A DNA stretch of 64,000 nt from Cognatundibacterium aquatile (GCF_014699135.1 NZ_JACOFT010000007.1:120490-184489), one strand, 5' to 3'; counted from the first letter of the stretch, positions 9,774 through 19,424 are shown. The notes: a model not told the origin generated them from the letters alone. Numbers and translations are program-made.

Positions 9774-9803
9774 AAAAAAAAGCAGCCGTGGCTGCTTTTT
9801 TTA
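9774..9803. terminator. Bidirectional terminator between the GH44 gene and argD
   Basis: Stem AGCAGC / GCTGCT (9781-9786 and 9791-9796) with loop CGTG, flanked by a run of A on the left and of T on the right. It can end transcription from both sides. Confidence 0.8.
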
Positions 9804-9828
9804 TCGGTGAAACTTTGACGCTCAGCGC

Positions 9829-11019
9829 TTATTTTTTGATTTGCTTCAGCACTTCGCGCAACATCGCCAGCATCTGATCGAGTTCCTCTTTCGTCACGTT
9901 CAGCGCAGGCATGAAACGCAGCAGATCAGGGCGCGGTGAATTCAACAGCAAACCGACTGGTTCCATATTCCGCGCCGTTTCAACGATTTGTGCACCGATG
10001 TTGTCGCCGAGTTTCAGCGCGCGCAGCAAGCCTTCACCGCGTTCACCTTGCAGGCCGAATTCATCCGACAGTTTCACCAGTTCTGCGCTCAGATACGCGG
10101 CTTTTTCTTTGACCTCATCGAGGAAGCCCGGCTTGGTCAATTCCTTCAGCACGGCGATACCAACGGCAGTCATCAATGGCGCACCGTTGTAAGTACCGCC
10201 CTGATCGCCCGGCACAAAACAGGCGACTGCTTCGCGGCACAGCAAGGCGCCGAGCGGCACGCCGCCACCGATGCCTTTCGCCAGCGTCATGATGTCAGGC
10301 TCGATACCGGACAATTGATAGCCGAACAATTCACCAGTGCGACCCATGCCGGTCTGTACTTCGTCAACGATCAGCAGGATGCCGTGTTTTTGCGTCAGTG
10401 CGCGCAGTTGCTGCATAAATTCGCGCGTGGCCGGCAACACGCCGCCTTCGCCTTGTACCGGTTCCAGCATGACAGCGACGGTTTTGTCGCTGATCAGTTT
10501 TTCAACCGAAGCGATATCGTTCAGATCTGCTTTCGGGAAACCGGTGACTTGCGGCGCAAATATTTTGTCCCAGCCCGGTTTGCCTGACGCCGACATGGTT
10601 GCCAGCGTGCGGCCGTGGAAACTGTGATCAAAGGTGATGATTTCAAATGCGCCGTTCTTGTTCAACTGCCCCCATTTGCGTGCCAGTTTGATCGCGCCTT
10701 CATTCGCTTCGGCACCGCTGTTCGTAAAGAACACGCGGTCAAAACAGGATTGCTCGGTCAGACGCGAAGCCAGTTCTATCATCGGCGCGTTGTAGAAAGC
10801 AGGAGATGGATTCAGCAGTTTTTTAGATTGCGCGACCAGCGCATCGTGGATTACAGCCGGGCTGTGGCCGAGGCAATTAACCGCCCAGCCTTGCAGGTAA
10901 TCGAGATAGCGCTTGCCATTGTTATCCGTCAGCCACATGCCGCTGCCTTCCGTAAAGACGATTTCCGGGCGCGGTGTGATGTACATCAGAGCGTTAACGT
11001 TGTACTGGCTGAATTCCAT
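9829..11019 (-). CDS. argD: Acetylornithine aminotransferase (ArgD family)
   Basis: 396 residues, standard for class-III PLP aminotransferases of the ArgD/ornithine-transaminase type. It shows the substrate/cofactor segment [16 protein letters not shown], the acidic cofactor-binding [14 protein letters not shown], and the PLP lysine in [14 protein letters not shown]. It converts N-acetylglutamate semialdehyde to N-acetylornithine in arginine synthesis (and can serve succinyl-diaminopimelate). The start at [13 protein letters not shown] matches betaproteobacterial homologues. AGGAG precedes the ATG. The gene is monocistronic between two terminators. A catabolic ornithine-transaminase role cannot be excluded from sequence alone. 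Confidence 0.9.
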   Translation of the reverse strand: MEFSQYNVNALMYITPRPEIVFTEGSGMWLTDNNGKRYLDYLQGWAVNCLGHSPAVIHDALVAQSKKLLNPSPAFYNAPMIELASRLTEQSCFDRVFFTNSGAEANEGAIKLARKWGQLNKNGAFEIITFDHSFHGRTLATMSASGKPGWDKIFAPQVTGFPKADLNDIASVEKLISDKTVAVMLEPVQGEGGVLPATREFMQQLRALTQKHGILLIVDEVQTGMGRTGELFGYQLSGIEPDIMTLAKGIGGGVPLGALLCREAVACFVPGDQGGTYNGAPLMTAVGIAVLKELTKPGFLDEVKEKAAYLSAELVKLSDEFGLQGERGEGLLRALKLGDNIGAQIVETARNMEPVGLLLNSPRPDLLRFMPALNVTKEELDQMLAMLREVLKQIKK

Positions 11020-11092
11020 TTCAAGACTCCTAAAGTCGACAAAGCAGGGGTAAAAAAAGAGTAGTAGAGACTAATATCGGGTGCTGAATAAC

Positions 11093-11121
11093 AAAAAAGC
11101 CACAGGAGTTGCCTGTGGCTT
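11093..11121 (-). terminator. Rho-independent terminator, minus strand
   Basis: Stem AAGCCACAGG / CCTGTGGCTT with loop AGTTG, and an A-run at 11093-11098. It stops transcription arriving from the orphan gene at 11383 before it reaches argD. Confidence 0.75.
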
Positions 11122-11382
11122 GATACTTGTGGTGCCGCTCATCTACCGCGCACGCTCACTCGTACATAGTCCCAGGCTCGAAGAACGAGCTGCGACGTCG
11201 TGCGATATTTGGTGAGGACATGTCGGTAAAAATTTTCATAAAGCGGATAGTAGGACTTTTTGCGCACTGCGTCAAAATAAATTTATGCAGTGCGCTGAGA
11301 AATTGGTTCTCTGATAATGCTTGCGTAAAAGCATAAGCACTAAGCCCTCGTAACCTAAAATAGGAAAAAATATAATTTTCAG
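11122..11382. other. Non-coding stretch with an inverted repeat
   Basis: No convincing gene. It contains the inverted repeat GCGCACTGC (11262-11270) / GCAGTGCGC (11287-11295), separated by 16 AT-rich bases, and a smaller ATGCTT/AAGCAT pair near 11318-11334. It separates argD from the AT-rich orphan gene and may be a junction of acquired DNA. Confidence 0.4.
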
Positions 11383-12984
11383 TTAAAAATCTAAGTGTTT
11401 TCCGCAGTGACCTATAACTAACTTACTTTCGTCCGAGAACCATTCAAACAATACGCGCAAAGTCTCTGCTGAACTATCTTTTACTCCTATTTTCAGATGC
11501 TTCTCCATTATTATATTGCGACCACGATAATGAAAAGTTCTACGACGTTTTCCATCCGTGCTTAATGCACTTCCTTCATTTTGTGCAAATCCAGATCGAC
11601 CAAAAATATCTTTGGCTTTTTGATCACCTTCTCCGTCAACTAATGCCTGCCAATATTCTGTAGCAAACTTGATCAACAAATCAAAAGCCCTGTCTCCATA
11701 CTTGAAGCCGTTTTTATCGGATTCGTTCGCTGAATTTTGTGCACTTTCAAGAATGGTCACCCGCTCAGGAAATAGTGTTTTAATTAAGAGTAATGATTGT
11801 TCCAGATTTTGATTCTTGTTAATCAGAGCCAGGAGGGATGACCGAAGTGGCTTTAAAGCCTCAAACCCTTCGGTATCAACATCGCTAGATTGCCTTCCAT
11901 TTAACGCGTGCTTTAATCCAGAAATATCTGACTCCAACCTGTTACAGGTTACCTCTTTAGATTCGATTTGACTTTGTAAAGATAAAATTTGCTCATCTTT
12001 AATTCGTAACTCTCGATCAGCTTCCGATAAAAGTGCAACATACTCCTTCGCATCCTCATTTTCTTTTCCAAGAGCGATGCTCTTAGTTAATTGGTTTCGA
12101 AGTTTTGCTTGTGCAACTACTTCTAACGATATGTGTTTCCAAGAATAAGGTAAATTGGTGCGATGTGTGACAATTGCTAATATTTCTGACTCAACCTTCC
12201 CTTTTTTTTCTGACAACGATGATATTTCTGTCGGTTTTAGAAGAATTGATTCACAAAACATTCCCCTATCGCCTAGCCTGGGCTGAAAAATAATATTGAC
12301 GGCACCACCCCAAGCGCCATATCGGCGCTCTACGATTTCTTCGATTTTGTAGGTATCTGTAAATGGGGGGACTACAACTACGTTTGCAACTCCGACTAAC
12401 AAAGAGCGCACACGTTCGGGTGTAACAAGATATTTACCATCTCTGTCAGGGCTAATTAATACAATGGGATTTCGCCTTTGCTCTCTTTCTATTTCTGCTA
12501 GAAACGATTTCGCGCTATCTTCATCTAGAGTTTTTAATCTTACCCCGGGCGTATCCCAGCTGGGATTGCATTTTTTTACTAAATGTTCAATAAGTTTCGG
12601 TCTAGTGACAGTAATTGCAGCCGTTACTCTAGGACTTACCTCGTCGGTTTTGAGTAAAATTGTGCATTCAATTGTATGATTTTGTTGTTCTTGTCTAAGA
12701 CCAATCTCAGTTATCCAGCGTCTTCCGGAGACGATGTTATCTGGATGGGATAGTTGTGCCGAGAATAGATAAGGATAAACAAATTCTCCATCGGTTTTTG
12801 TAGTTCGCGAAGATATGATACTGCCGTCTTTAAGTCTCAATTCTCGGATGCCATCAGCTAATCTTTGACCATCAATCTGCGTTTTTTTTTCACTTCGAGT
12901 TCCAGCCCATTTCGCAATACAGTCTACAATTTTCTGTGGACCGCCCTCGGGTTCAAAATTAAAGCTACTACAGTAAATTAGCAT
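11383..12984 (-). CDS. AT-rich orphan protein with central coiled coil, function unknown
   Basis: 533 residues; I recognise no family. Residues 1-270 look mixed alpha/beta (FVYPYLFSAQLSHPDNIVSGRRW; VANVVVVPPFTDTYKIEEIVE). About 290-370 is a Leu/Glu/Lys/Gln heptad-rich coiled coil. A compact C-terminal region (about 435-533) contains RRRTFHYRGRNIIMEKHLKIG and ends in VIGHCGKHLDF. Basic residues followed by a hydrophobic strand and an H-C-x-x-H patch could be a nuclease- or toxin-like fold, but this is speculation. There is no signal peptide or membrane segment. A hand count of 11521-11580 gives 24/60 GC, against 36/60 in the neighbouring gene (13561-13620), so horizontal acquisition is likely. 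It stands alone, flanked by AT-rich spacers. Confidence 0.75.
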   Translation of the reverse strand: MLIYCSSFNFEPEGGPQKIVDCIAKWAGTRSEKKTQIDGQRLADGIRELRLKDGSIISSRTTKTDGEFVYPYLFSAQLSHPDNIVSGRRWITEIGLRQEQQNHTIECTILLKTDEVSPRVTAAITVTRPKLIEHLVKKCNPSWDTPGVRLKTLDEDSAKSFLAEIEREQRRNPIVLISPDRDGKYLVTPERVRSLLVGVANVVVVPPFTDTYKIEEIVERRYGAWGGAVNIIFQPRLGDRGMFCESILLKPTEISSLSEKKGKVESEILAIVTHRTNLPYSWKHISLEVVAQAKLRNQLTKSIALGKENEDAKEYVALLSEADRELRIKDEQILSLQSQIESKEVTCNRLESDISGLKHALNGRQSSDVDTEGFEALKPLRSSLLALINKNQNLEQSLLLIKTLFPERVTILESAQNSANESDKNGFKYGDRAFDLLIKFATEYWQALVDGEGDQKAKDIFGRSGFAQNEGSALSTDGKRRRTFHYRGRNIIMEKHLKIGVKDSSAETLRVLFEWFSDESKLVIGHCGKHLDF

Positions 12985-13219
12985 GGCTTAACTTCCCATT
13001 TGGAAATATTAAAATTTTGCATAATAAGCAAGTAGGTTATTTTATCGTGCTTAAACTTTAAGAGTAGCTTTATTTATGAGAAAAATGCCTGGTTGAATGT
13101 ATATCTTTTAAAAATACAAATTATTGTAATATTTTAGCCATCAAAGTTCTGAGTGACGGCACCCACTATTTTTTTCGGATGTGGAAGGCAAACCTTCTAG
13201 CGGATGAAAATCAGACGAC

Positions 13220-14245
13220 TTAATTCACCAGATCGGCTTCGGATGTGAACGAATCGGCGTAGAACTCGTCCGCCGGTAACTGGCATTGCGCGACGAAATC
13301 ACGCTTGGCGGAATCCACCATCACCGGTACGCCGCAGGCATACACCTGATAGCCGGATAAATCAGTATGATCGGCCATCACCGCCTGATGAACAAAGCCA
13401 GTGCGACCCTGCCATTGATCTTCGGCTTGTGCGTCGGAAATCACCGGCACATAACGGAAGCCGGGTAATTGCGCCGCCCATTCCTGGCATAACTTATCCA
13501 TGTACAGATCTGCCGGACGACGACCGCCCCAGTACAGCGCGACAGGGCGCGTGGATTTGGTGTGGATCAATTGTTCGACCAGCGCCTTGATCGGCGCAAA
13601 GCCGGTACCGGAGGCGAGCAGAATAATCGGTTTGTCGCTGTCTTCACGCAGATAAAACGTACCTTGCGGGCCTTCAAAACGCAGAATGTCACGCTCTTTC
13701 AAGGTCGAGAAAACCTGATCGGTAAATAAGCCGCCCGGCATGTGGCGGATATGCAGGCTAATGTGTTCCACATCATGCGGCGCATTGGCCATACTGTAGC
13801 TGCGGCGTTTGCCGTCGCGCAGTAAAAATTCTATGTACTGACCAGCGCGGTAATTCAGTTTTTCATTTGCTGGCAATTGCAAGGCAAGCAGCATCACGTC
13901 ATCGGATAATTTTTCCAGTTTCGCGATGCGGGTCGGCATTTTTTTGAGCGGATATTCATCATTGGCGACCAGCTCGCGCGCTTCTATCGTCAGATCGCTT
14001 TGCGGCTTCGCGCAGCAGAACAGCGACATGCCTTGTGCTGCTTCATCTTCGGTTAACGCGCGTTGCTGATGATTACCGTGCACGACAGTGCCGTCAGTGA
14101 CTTTGCCTTTGCAGGAACCGCAGGCTCCATTTTTACAACCGTAAGGCAGAATGACGCCTGCGCGCAAAGCCGCAGATAATACGGTTTCATCTGCATCGCA
14201 GCTAAATTGACGACCGCTGGGGGTCACGGTTACTTGAAAAGTCAT
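13220..14245 (-). CDS. CDP-6-deoxy-delta-3,4-glucoseen reductase-like ferredoxin/flavin oxidoreductase
   Basis: 341 residues. The N-terminal 90 residues are a plant-type 2Fe-2S ferredoxin domain (PYGCKNGACGSCKGKV plus a later Cys in FCCAKP). An FAD-binding reductase domain follows (RSYSMANAP), then an NAD(P)-binding domain (LLASGTGFAPIKALVEQ). This order matches AscD/phenol-hydroxylase-reductase-type electron-transfer proteins, which pass electrons from NAD(P)H through FAD to the iron-sulfur cluster. Betaproteobacterial genomes often annotate it as CDP-6-deoxy-delta-3,4-glucoseen reductase, but no dideoxysugar genes are nearby, so the real partner is unknown. The start codon lies 12 bases from the divergent epimerase start, implying overlapping promoters. 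Confidence 0.88.
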   Translation of the reverse strand: MTFQVTVTPSGRQFSCDADETVLSAALRAGVILPYGCKNGACGSCKGKVTDGTVVHGNHQQRALTEDEAAQGMSLFCCAKPQSDLTIEARELVANDEYPLKKMPTRIAKLEKLSDDVMLLALQLPANEKLNYRAGQYIEFLLRDGKRRSYSMANAPHDVEHISLHIRHMPGGLFTDQVFSTLKERDILRFEGPQGTFYLREDSDKPIILLASGTGFAPIKALVEQLIHTKSTRPVALYWGGRRPADLYMDKLCQEWAAQLPGFRYVPVISDAQAEDQWQGRTGFVHQAVMADHTDLSGYQVYACGVPVMVDSAKRDFVAQCQLPADEFYADSFTSEADLVN

Positions 14246-14257
14246 ACAATCCTGAGC

Positions 14258-15145
14258 ATGAAAAAACAGTTAAAAAAAATAGCTAAGCCGCGCTTACTGA
14301 TTATTGGTTGTGGCGATGTCGGCATGCGTCTGCTGCCATTATTGCGTGCGCATTTCCGCATTTTCGCTGTCACCAGTCAGCCTGCGCGTTGTGCAGAGCT
14401 GCGTGCGGCGGGGGCGGTGCCGGTGGTTGCTGATCTGGATCAGCCGCATACTCTGGCGCGCCTGTCCGGGCTGGCGCAGCGTATCGTGCATCTGGCGCCA
14501 CCGCGATCTGACGGCATTACAGATATTCGCAGCCAGAATTTGAGCGCCATTTTACCCGACAAGAGCCGTCTTGTTTATGTCAGCACGACCGGCGTGTATG
14601 GCGATTGCGCTGGCGCAAAGTTTGATGAAACACGCGCGGTCAACCCTCAAAATGCGCGTGCCGTGCGACGCGTGGCGGCAGAACAGTGCCTGCGACGCTG
14701 GGCGAAACGTAGCCAGTCCACCTTAGCTATTCTGCGGGTGCCAGGAATTTACGCGGCGGATCGCTTGCCGGTGGAACGCTTACAAAAAGGCACGCCAGCA
14801 TTGATCGCCAGCGATGATGTTTACACGAATCATATTCATGCTGACGATCTGGCGCGGCTGATCCGGCTGGCCTTATTCCGCGGTCTGCCGCAGCGCGTGT
14901 ATCACGCGGTGGACGACAGCGATATCCGGATGGGGGATTATTTTGATCTGGTGGCTGACGCGTTTCAGTTGCCGCGCCCGCCACGTCTGCCTCGTGCTGA
15001 ATTACAGAAACAAGTATCGCCCATGCTGCTGTCATTCATGTCGGAATCCCGTCGCCTCGAGAATCAGCGTATCAAACATGAGCTGGGCGCACGCTTGCTG
15101 TATCCGCAGGTGCGCGATGGCATTTTTGCCGCAGTCAACAGTTGA
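14258..15145 (+). CDS. NAD(P)-dependent epimerase/dehydratase-like protein (extended SDR)
   Basis: 295 residues from MKKQLKKIAKPRL. The N-terminal Rossmann motif GCGDVG follows a beta strand (RLLIIGCGDVGMRLL). The sequence resembles YeeZ-like sugar-nucleotide epimerases, with VYVSTTGVYGDC standing in the place of the SDR Ser/Tyr region and a later NHIHADDLARLI motif. The substrate is unknown. The ATG at 14258 is preferred because upstream in-frame starts run into the divergent gene. It is convergent with the GspE/PilB-like gene, with only 11 bases between the stops. Confidence 0.8.
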   Translation: MKKQLKKIAKPRLLIIGCGDVGMRLLPLLRAHFRIFAVTSQPARCAELRAAGAVPVVADLDQPHTLARLSGLAQRIVHLAPPRSDGITDIRSQNLSAILPDKSRLVYVSTTGVYGDCAGAKFDETRAVNPQNARAVRRVAAEQCLRRWAKRSQSTLAILRVPGIYAADRLPVERLQKGTPALIASDDVYTNHIHADDLARLIRLALFRGLPQRVYHAVDDSDIRMGDYFDLVADAFQLPRPPRLPRAELQKQVSPMLLSFMSESRRLENQRIKHELGARLLYPQVRDGIFAAVNS

Positions 15146-15156
15146 CGAGAATAGTT

Positions 15157-16938
15157 TTATATCAGCGATGAGGTGACTTTCAGAATCTCATCGGCGGTCG
15201 TCAGACCTTCGACAATTTTGTAAGCACCGGCAATGCGCAAGGGCTTCATCTCATCCTTGATACTCTGCGCACGTAAGGCATGAATATCGGCGTTTTCCGT
15301 GATCAGCTTACTGAATGGCAAAGTCACGGTCAGCAACTCATACAGGCCGGTACGCCCCAGAAAACCGGTCTGGCGGCATTCCGGGCAGCCGACAGGGCGA
15401 TAGACGGTCTGTGGTTTTGGGATGCCCCAGTCTTCAACCAGCGTTTCCCAGATGGCATCCTGAATTTCGCCATCAGCGACTTTGCAATGGACGCACAAGG
15501 TACGCACCAGACGTTGCGCCAGAATGCCGATTATCGTTGCCTCCAGCAGATAATACGGAACGCCGAGTTCCAGCAGCCGCATGATCGCGGATGGCGCATC
15601 ATTGGTGTGCAGGGTCGACAGCACCAGATGGCCGGTCAGTGCGGCCTGCACCGCCATTTCTGCGGTTTCCAGATCGCGAATCTCACCGACCATGATGATG
15701 TCAGGATCTTGCCGCATCAATGCGCGTATACCGTCGGCGAAGTTCAGATCTATCGATGATTGCACCTGCATCTGATTAAACGAAGCTTCCACCATTTCTA
15801 TCGGATCTTCGACAGTACAGACATTCACATCTGACGTCGCCAGCGCTTTCAGTGTGGTGTACAGCGTTGTGGTTTTTCCTGAGCCGGTCGGCCCGGTGAC
15901 GAGAATGATGCCGTGCGGTTTTTTGGTCAGATTGTCCCAGCGTTTCGCGTCGTTCAATGGGAAACCTAATTCTGGTAGCGTCTTGACCACGACATCCGGG
16001 TCAAAAATACGCATCACCATTTTTTCGCCAAAGACAGTGGGCAACGTTGATAAACGCAACTCGACTTCCTGTCCATCGGCGGTACGGGTCTTGATACGAC
16101 CATCTTGCGGGCGCCGCTTTTCAATGACGTCGATACGACCCAATAATTTGATGCGCGCAATCATCGCGATCATGACAGTGGCCGGCACCTGATATACCTG
16201 ATGCAACACGCCATCAATACGGAAGCGGATCACCGCCATATCACGCTTAGGTTCGAGATGTATATCCGAGGCACGCTGATCAAACGCAAATTGCCATAAC
16301 CAGTCTACAATATTGATGATGTGCTGATCATTCGCATCGACTTGTTTATTCGACTTACCAAGTTCAACTAGTTGCTCGAAGTTTTGTCGCAAGCCCAGGT
16401 CATTGCTGCTGGATTTACGCGCATCTTTAATCGATTTCGCCAGCGAAAAAAACTGCACGATGTATTGTGAAATTTCCAGCGGATTCGCGAGTACCAGACG
16501 TATTTCTTTACGCGAAATGCGCGCGATTTCATCTTGCCATTCCGTGTTATACGGATCAGTCGTCGCAACGACGACTGTGTTGGCATTCGATTCGACAGGC
16601 AGAATGTTAAAGCGCGTCGCATACGTTGATGACATCACATCTGAGACCGTGGTGAAATCAATTTTTAAAGGATCTATCCGGTAAAACGGCAGGTGTACTT
16701 TTGCCGCCGCCCATTCGGTCAGCCAGTCCAGCGTCAGCTGTGCATGCGGTGTCTTTGCTGAAAGCAGCTTACATTGCGCGGTTGCCGTCAACGGGTGCAT
16801 GGTGGATGGCCCGTTTTTCAGGATACCTTGCGCCTCATTGTATTTTGCTTTGGCATCGTCTTTGAGGATCAGGCCATCGGCCATCAACCAGGTGAAAATT
16901 TGTTGCAGATCTAAGCGGCGCGGGGCTTTTGGGTTCAT
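15157..16938 (-). CDS. Orphan GspE/PilB-family secretion/pilus ATPase
   Basis: 593 residues. It has an N-terminal T2SSE-N/MshEN-like region (about 60-165), Walker A GPTGSGKTTT (349-358), a Walker B/Asp-box segment (DPDIIMVGEIRD about 411-422, then GHLVLSTLHTND), and a zinc tetracysteine formed by CVHC (482-485) and CPEC (about 519-522). This is the PulE/PilB hexameric ATPase that powers type II secretion or type IV pilus extension from the cytoplasmic face. No gspF, pilC or pilin genes are adjacent, so it is an orphan; its partner complex must be elsewhere or it has an atypical role. Confidence 0.92.
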   Translation of the reverse strand: MNPKAPRRLDLQQIFTWLMADGLILKDDAKAKYNEAQGILKNGPSTMHPLTATAQCKLLSAKTPHAQLTLDWLTEWAAAKVHLPFYRIDPLKIDFTTVSDVMSSTYATRFNILPVESNANTVVVATTDPYNTEWQDEIARISRKEIRLVLANPLEISQYIVQFFSLAKSIKDARKSSSNDLGLRQNFEQLVELGKSNKQVDANDQHIINIVDWLWQFAFDQRASDIHLEPKRDMAVIRFRIDGVLHQVYQVPATVMIAMIARIKLLGRIDVIEKRRPQDGRIKTRTADGQEVELRLSTLPTVFGEKMVMRIFDPDVVVKTLPELGFPLNDAKRWDNLTKKPHGIILVTGPTGSGKTTTLYTTLKALATSDVNVCTVEDPIEMVEASFNQMQVQSSIDLNFADGIRALMRQDPDIIMVGEIRDLETAEMAVQAALTGHLVLSTLHTNDAPSAIMRLLELGVPYYLLEATIIGILAQRLVRTLCVHCKVADGEIQDAIWETLVEDWGIPKPQTVYRPVGCPECRQTGFLGRTGLYELLTVTLPFSKLITENADIHALRAQSIKDEMKPLRIAGAYKIVEGLTTADEILKVTSSLI

Positions 16939-17066
16939 TTTCTCTGGCTGACGTTGATGTTGTAGTGGGCGGATAGCGGATGAACGTTAACTGTTTTTTT
17001 AGCTGCTTTGTTATCTGTTTTTATCTGAAAAAATCTTGCCTGAAATGACTCGTCTGTAATGTGAAA

Positions 17067-17885
17067 TTATTCCGGATCACTCGCTGCTTTGAGACCGTTA
17101 ACCCAGGATTTTGTCGGCAACTTGGTCGCCGCCTTGATCTCAGTTGCCCGTTCATATAATGCAGCAAAATCAAATTGTTGTTTGTGTTTGAAAGCGATCG
17201 CAACGACGTTGCCATCATGCACTTCCGGCAGACATAAGACTTCGGCAAAAGCAAAGCGCAGGGCTTTCAGATTGCGCGCATAACTTGGGTGGTCGCCGAA
17301 TAAATTGACGGTCAGTATGCCGTTGTCTTTGAGGCAGGCTGCGCATGACTGATAAAACTCTGCCGTATCCAGTACAGGTCCTTTGGCGGTCGCATCGTAC
17401 AGATCCACCTGCAGCGCGTCGATGGTATCGAGATTGTTTTCATCGTTAACAAAATCGAGCGCATCCATTTCGATGACATTCAATCTGTCGTCATTAGCAG
17501 GCAATTTGAACATGCTCTCGCAAATCGCGATCACAGATGGGTTCAGCTCAACGGCGGTAACACGTGCGCTCTCGAACTGACGATAACTGAATTTAGTCAG
17601 CGCACCAGTTCCCAGACCAAGCTGAACGATGTGTTGCGGTTCATGTATGAACAACATCCAGATCATCATCTGCTGTGCGTATTCGAGTTCGATCGCATCC
17701 GGCTTGCGCAAGCGCATCGCGCCTTGTACCCATTCGGTACCGAAATGTAAAAAACGCACACCGTCGAGTTCTGACAAAGTCACAGGCGCGAATTTAGGTT
17801 TGCGTGGAGATTTTTTAACGGCCGCAGCCTTGGGGCCGGAGCGATGATTGGCTTCGGCTTCGATGGATTTACGTTTGATTAGCAT
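17067..17885 (-). CDS. Spermidine-synthase-like protein
   Basis: 272 residues. After a basic N-terminus (about 1-35), a Rossmann-like SAM/dcSAM-binding fold is seen: QHIVQLGLGTGALTKF (motif I) and ARVTAVELNPSVIAIC (acidic loop). DALQVDLYDATAKGPVL takes the position where spermidine synthases carry their catalytic Asp region. Many such proteobacterial proteins are called polyamine aminopropyltransferase-like but lack some substrate residues; true activity is uncertain. It lies 130 bases downstream (minus strand) of a hypoxanthine glycosylase gene and just before the GspE-like gene, with no overlap. Confidence 0.8.
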   Translation of the reverse strand: MLIKRKSIEAEANHRSGPKAAAVKKSPRKPKFAPVTLSELDGVRFLHFGTEWVQGAMRLRKPDAIELEYAQQMMIWMLFIHEPQHIVQLGLGTGALTKFSYRQFESARVTAVELNPSVIAICESMFKLPANDDRLNVIEMDALDFVNDENNLDTIDALQVDLYDATAKGPVLDTAEFYQSCAACLKDNGILTVNLFGDHPSYARNLKALRFAFAEVLCLPEVHDGNVVAIAFKHKQQFDFAALYERATEIKAATKLPTKSWVNGLKAASDPE

Positions 17886-17986
17886 AGCGCTATTTTACCT
17901 TTTGCTTTTGTATCTAAAACAGAATTCATGTAAAAGTTTGTCGCTCAATGTGACAGCAACGATAAATAAAATCGAGCGACATCGAT

Positions 17987-18472
17987 TCAGTTGAGAATCT
18001 GTTGCCATTCGTGTGATTTTTCCGCAAACGAGCGCATCGCATTGGCCGGCGAAGAAGAGGGCAGCACCACCGTCTGATAGCCTTGCGCCTGAAACCAGCT
18101 TTGTATTTTTGCTGCCGTTTTGCCATTAAAACAAACCCGTCTGAGCTGCGGATAGTCGCGCCGCAATGTGGCAAAATCATTTAACTGCCCGTCGCGTATC
18201 GCTGCATCCAGGCTGCCCTGACGCACGCAATGACGGAAAATATCCCACAGCCCTATCCCATGAGCTAACAGCAGTTCCAGTTTTTGCGGGTACTCACAAA
18301 CGACCAGATCTTGTTGCAACACTACCGATAACAATCGCCAGAACTGATTGTGGCGAAACGCATAATATTGTTGCGCATCCAGCGAGGCTTGCCCCGGAAA
18401 ACTTCCCAGTATCAGGGTGTGGGTTGCTTCATCGATAACTGGGGGGAAGCCCGATAAAATTATTTGAATCAT
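17987..18472 (-). CDS. DNA-deoxyinosine glycosylase (UDG superfamily, Mug/HDG type)
   Basis: 161 residues from MIQIILSGFPPVIDEAT. The motif THTLILGSFPGQASL followed by YYAFRHNQFWRLL is the signature of family 6 hypoxanthine-DNA glycosylases in the uracil-DNA-glycosylase superfamily. They remove deaminated adenine from DNA. A late motif, LPSSSPANA, corresponds to the DNA-intercalation/active-site loop. The start at 18472 was selected because the upstream extension is low-complexity and basic and the family begins near this methionine. It is probably transcribed alone. Confidence 0.88.
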   Translation of the reverse strand: MIQIILSGFPPVIDEATHTLILGSFPGQASLDAQQYYAFRHNQFWRLLSVVLQQDLVVCEYPQKLELLLAHGIGLWDIFRHCVRQGSLDAAIRDGQLNDFATLRRDYPQLRRVCFNGKTAAKIQSWFQAQGYQTVVLPSSSPANAMRSFAEKSHEWQQILN

Positions 18473-18720
18473 TTGTTGGTTTGTTCGTTCTTGCAGTAAC
18501 AAGCGCTGAAATTCGTGCTTTTGCTGCTTATTTTTAGTGATCTTCGCTCTGTTTGTGCGCCGGCCAGCAAACATTATGATGCATGGCTATACTATTGTGT
18601 ATGCCGCTCGGTGCTACAGACGCAAACGCAGCCTGAGAAACTTTTCATCTGTCGTGCAGTCTGAACATTACCGGGTGTGATCATAGTTGTATTGATGTTT
18701 CGATGAATAAGGAGATCGCA

Positions 18721-19170
18721 ATGAAAAAAGTCTTGATACTGACTGCTGTGGCGCTGCTGAGCGCTTGTGCGCAACCGAATAACTCCGGCAGCGTCTATCG
18801 CGCCAGCCAGACGCAGAATGAGCAAAGTGTACGCATGGGTTATGTGGAATCGGTACGCGAAGTGACCATCGATAAAGGGCAGACCGGTGTCGGCACGGCA
18901 GCGGGCGCGGCGCTTGGCGGCATTGCTGCCGGTTCCAGTATCGGCGGCGGTAACGGCTCGATCGCTGCTGGCATAGTCGGTGCAGTGGCGGGCGGTCTGA
19001 TCGGTCAGAAAATCGAGCAGAGCAATAGCCAGAAGCGCGGCCTCGAAATTACGGTCAGGCTTGACAGTGGTGAGTTCAGAGCCATTACGCAAGACGCCGA
19101 TGAATTGTTCCGCGTCGGCGAAAGAGTGCGCCTGCTGTCGAATGGACGCACGACGCGTGTGACGCATTGA
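18721..19170 (+). CDS. SlyB/Pcp-like outer-membrane lipoprotein, glycine zipper
   Basis: 149 residues. A lipoprotein signal peptide ends at LLSAC (Cys16). A glycine-zipper 2TM stretch occupies about residues 60-105 (AAGAALGGIAAG, then GAVAGGLIGQKIE), followed by a small beta domain (VRLDSGEFRAITQDAD). This is the architecture of SlyB/peptidoglycan-associated outer-membrane lipoproteins involved in envelope integrity. AAGGAG 6 bases upstream sets the start at 18721 rather than the in-frame ATG at 18703. A strong terminator follows. A second glycine-zipper protein is at 45928. Confidence 0.88.
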   Translation: MKKVLILTAVALLSACAQPNNSGSVYRASQTQNEQSVRMGYVESVREVTIDKGQTGVGTAAGAALGGIAAGSSIGGGNGSIAAGIVGAVAGGLIGQKIEQSNSQKRGLEITVRLDSGEFRAITQDADELFRVGERVRLLSNGRTTRVTH

Positions 19171-19237
19171 TCCGTGTAGCGAATGCTTAACTGAACCGTC
19201 GAAAATAGCTGATAAAACAGCTCGCACAACAGCTTGC

Positions 19238-19268
19238 AAAACAGCCAGATTCGCTGGCTGTTTTGCAT
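19238..19268 (+). terminator. Rho-independent terminator of the SlyB-like gene
   Basis: Arms AAAACAGCCAG (19238-19248) and CTGGCTGTTTT (19254-19264) with loop ATTCG, ending in a T-run. Confidence 0.85.
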
Positions 19269-19424
19269 TAGCAGTGCACAAAGAACACGTGCATCCTTTG
19301 ACTTCCGCTGTTGCAGAGGAATGGGAAAAGTGTATATTTTGTACATGGCGACGCATTTCACTGGCGAACGCTGAATAATACGAAGATGACGATCTGCTGC
19401 TTGATTTGATTCAGGAGAAAAGAG

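Noticed and set aside
11093..11121. Possible tRNA-like hairpin near argD
   Set aside because: Only one stem-loop with a flanking A-run; no cloverleaf, anticodon arm or CCA end. It is a terminator.
11127..11336. Open frame between argD and the orphan gene (69 aa)
   Set aside because: It spans a hairpin-rich spacer, has no ribosome site, and its composition does not look like a real protein.
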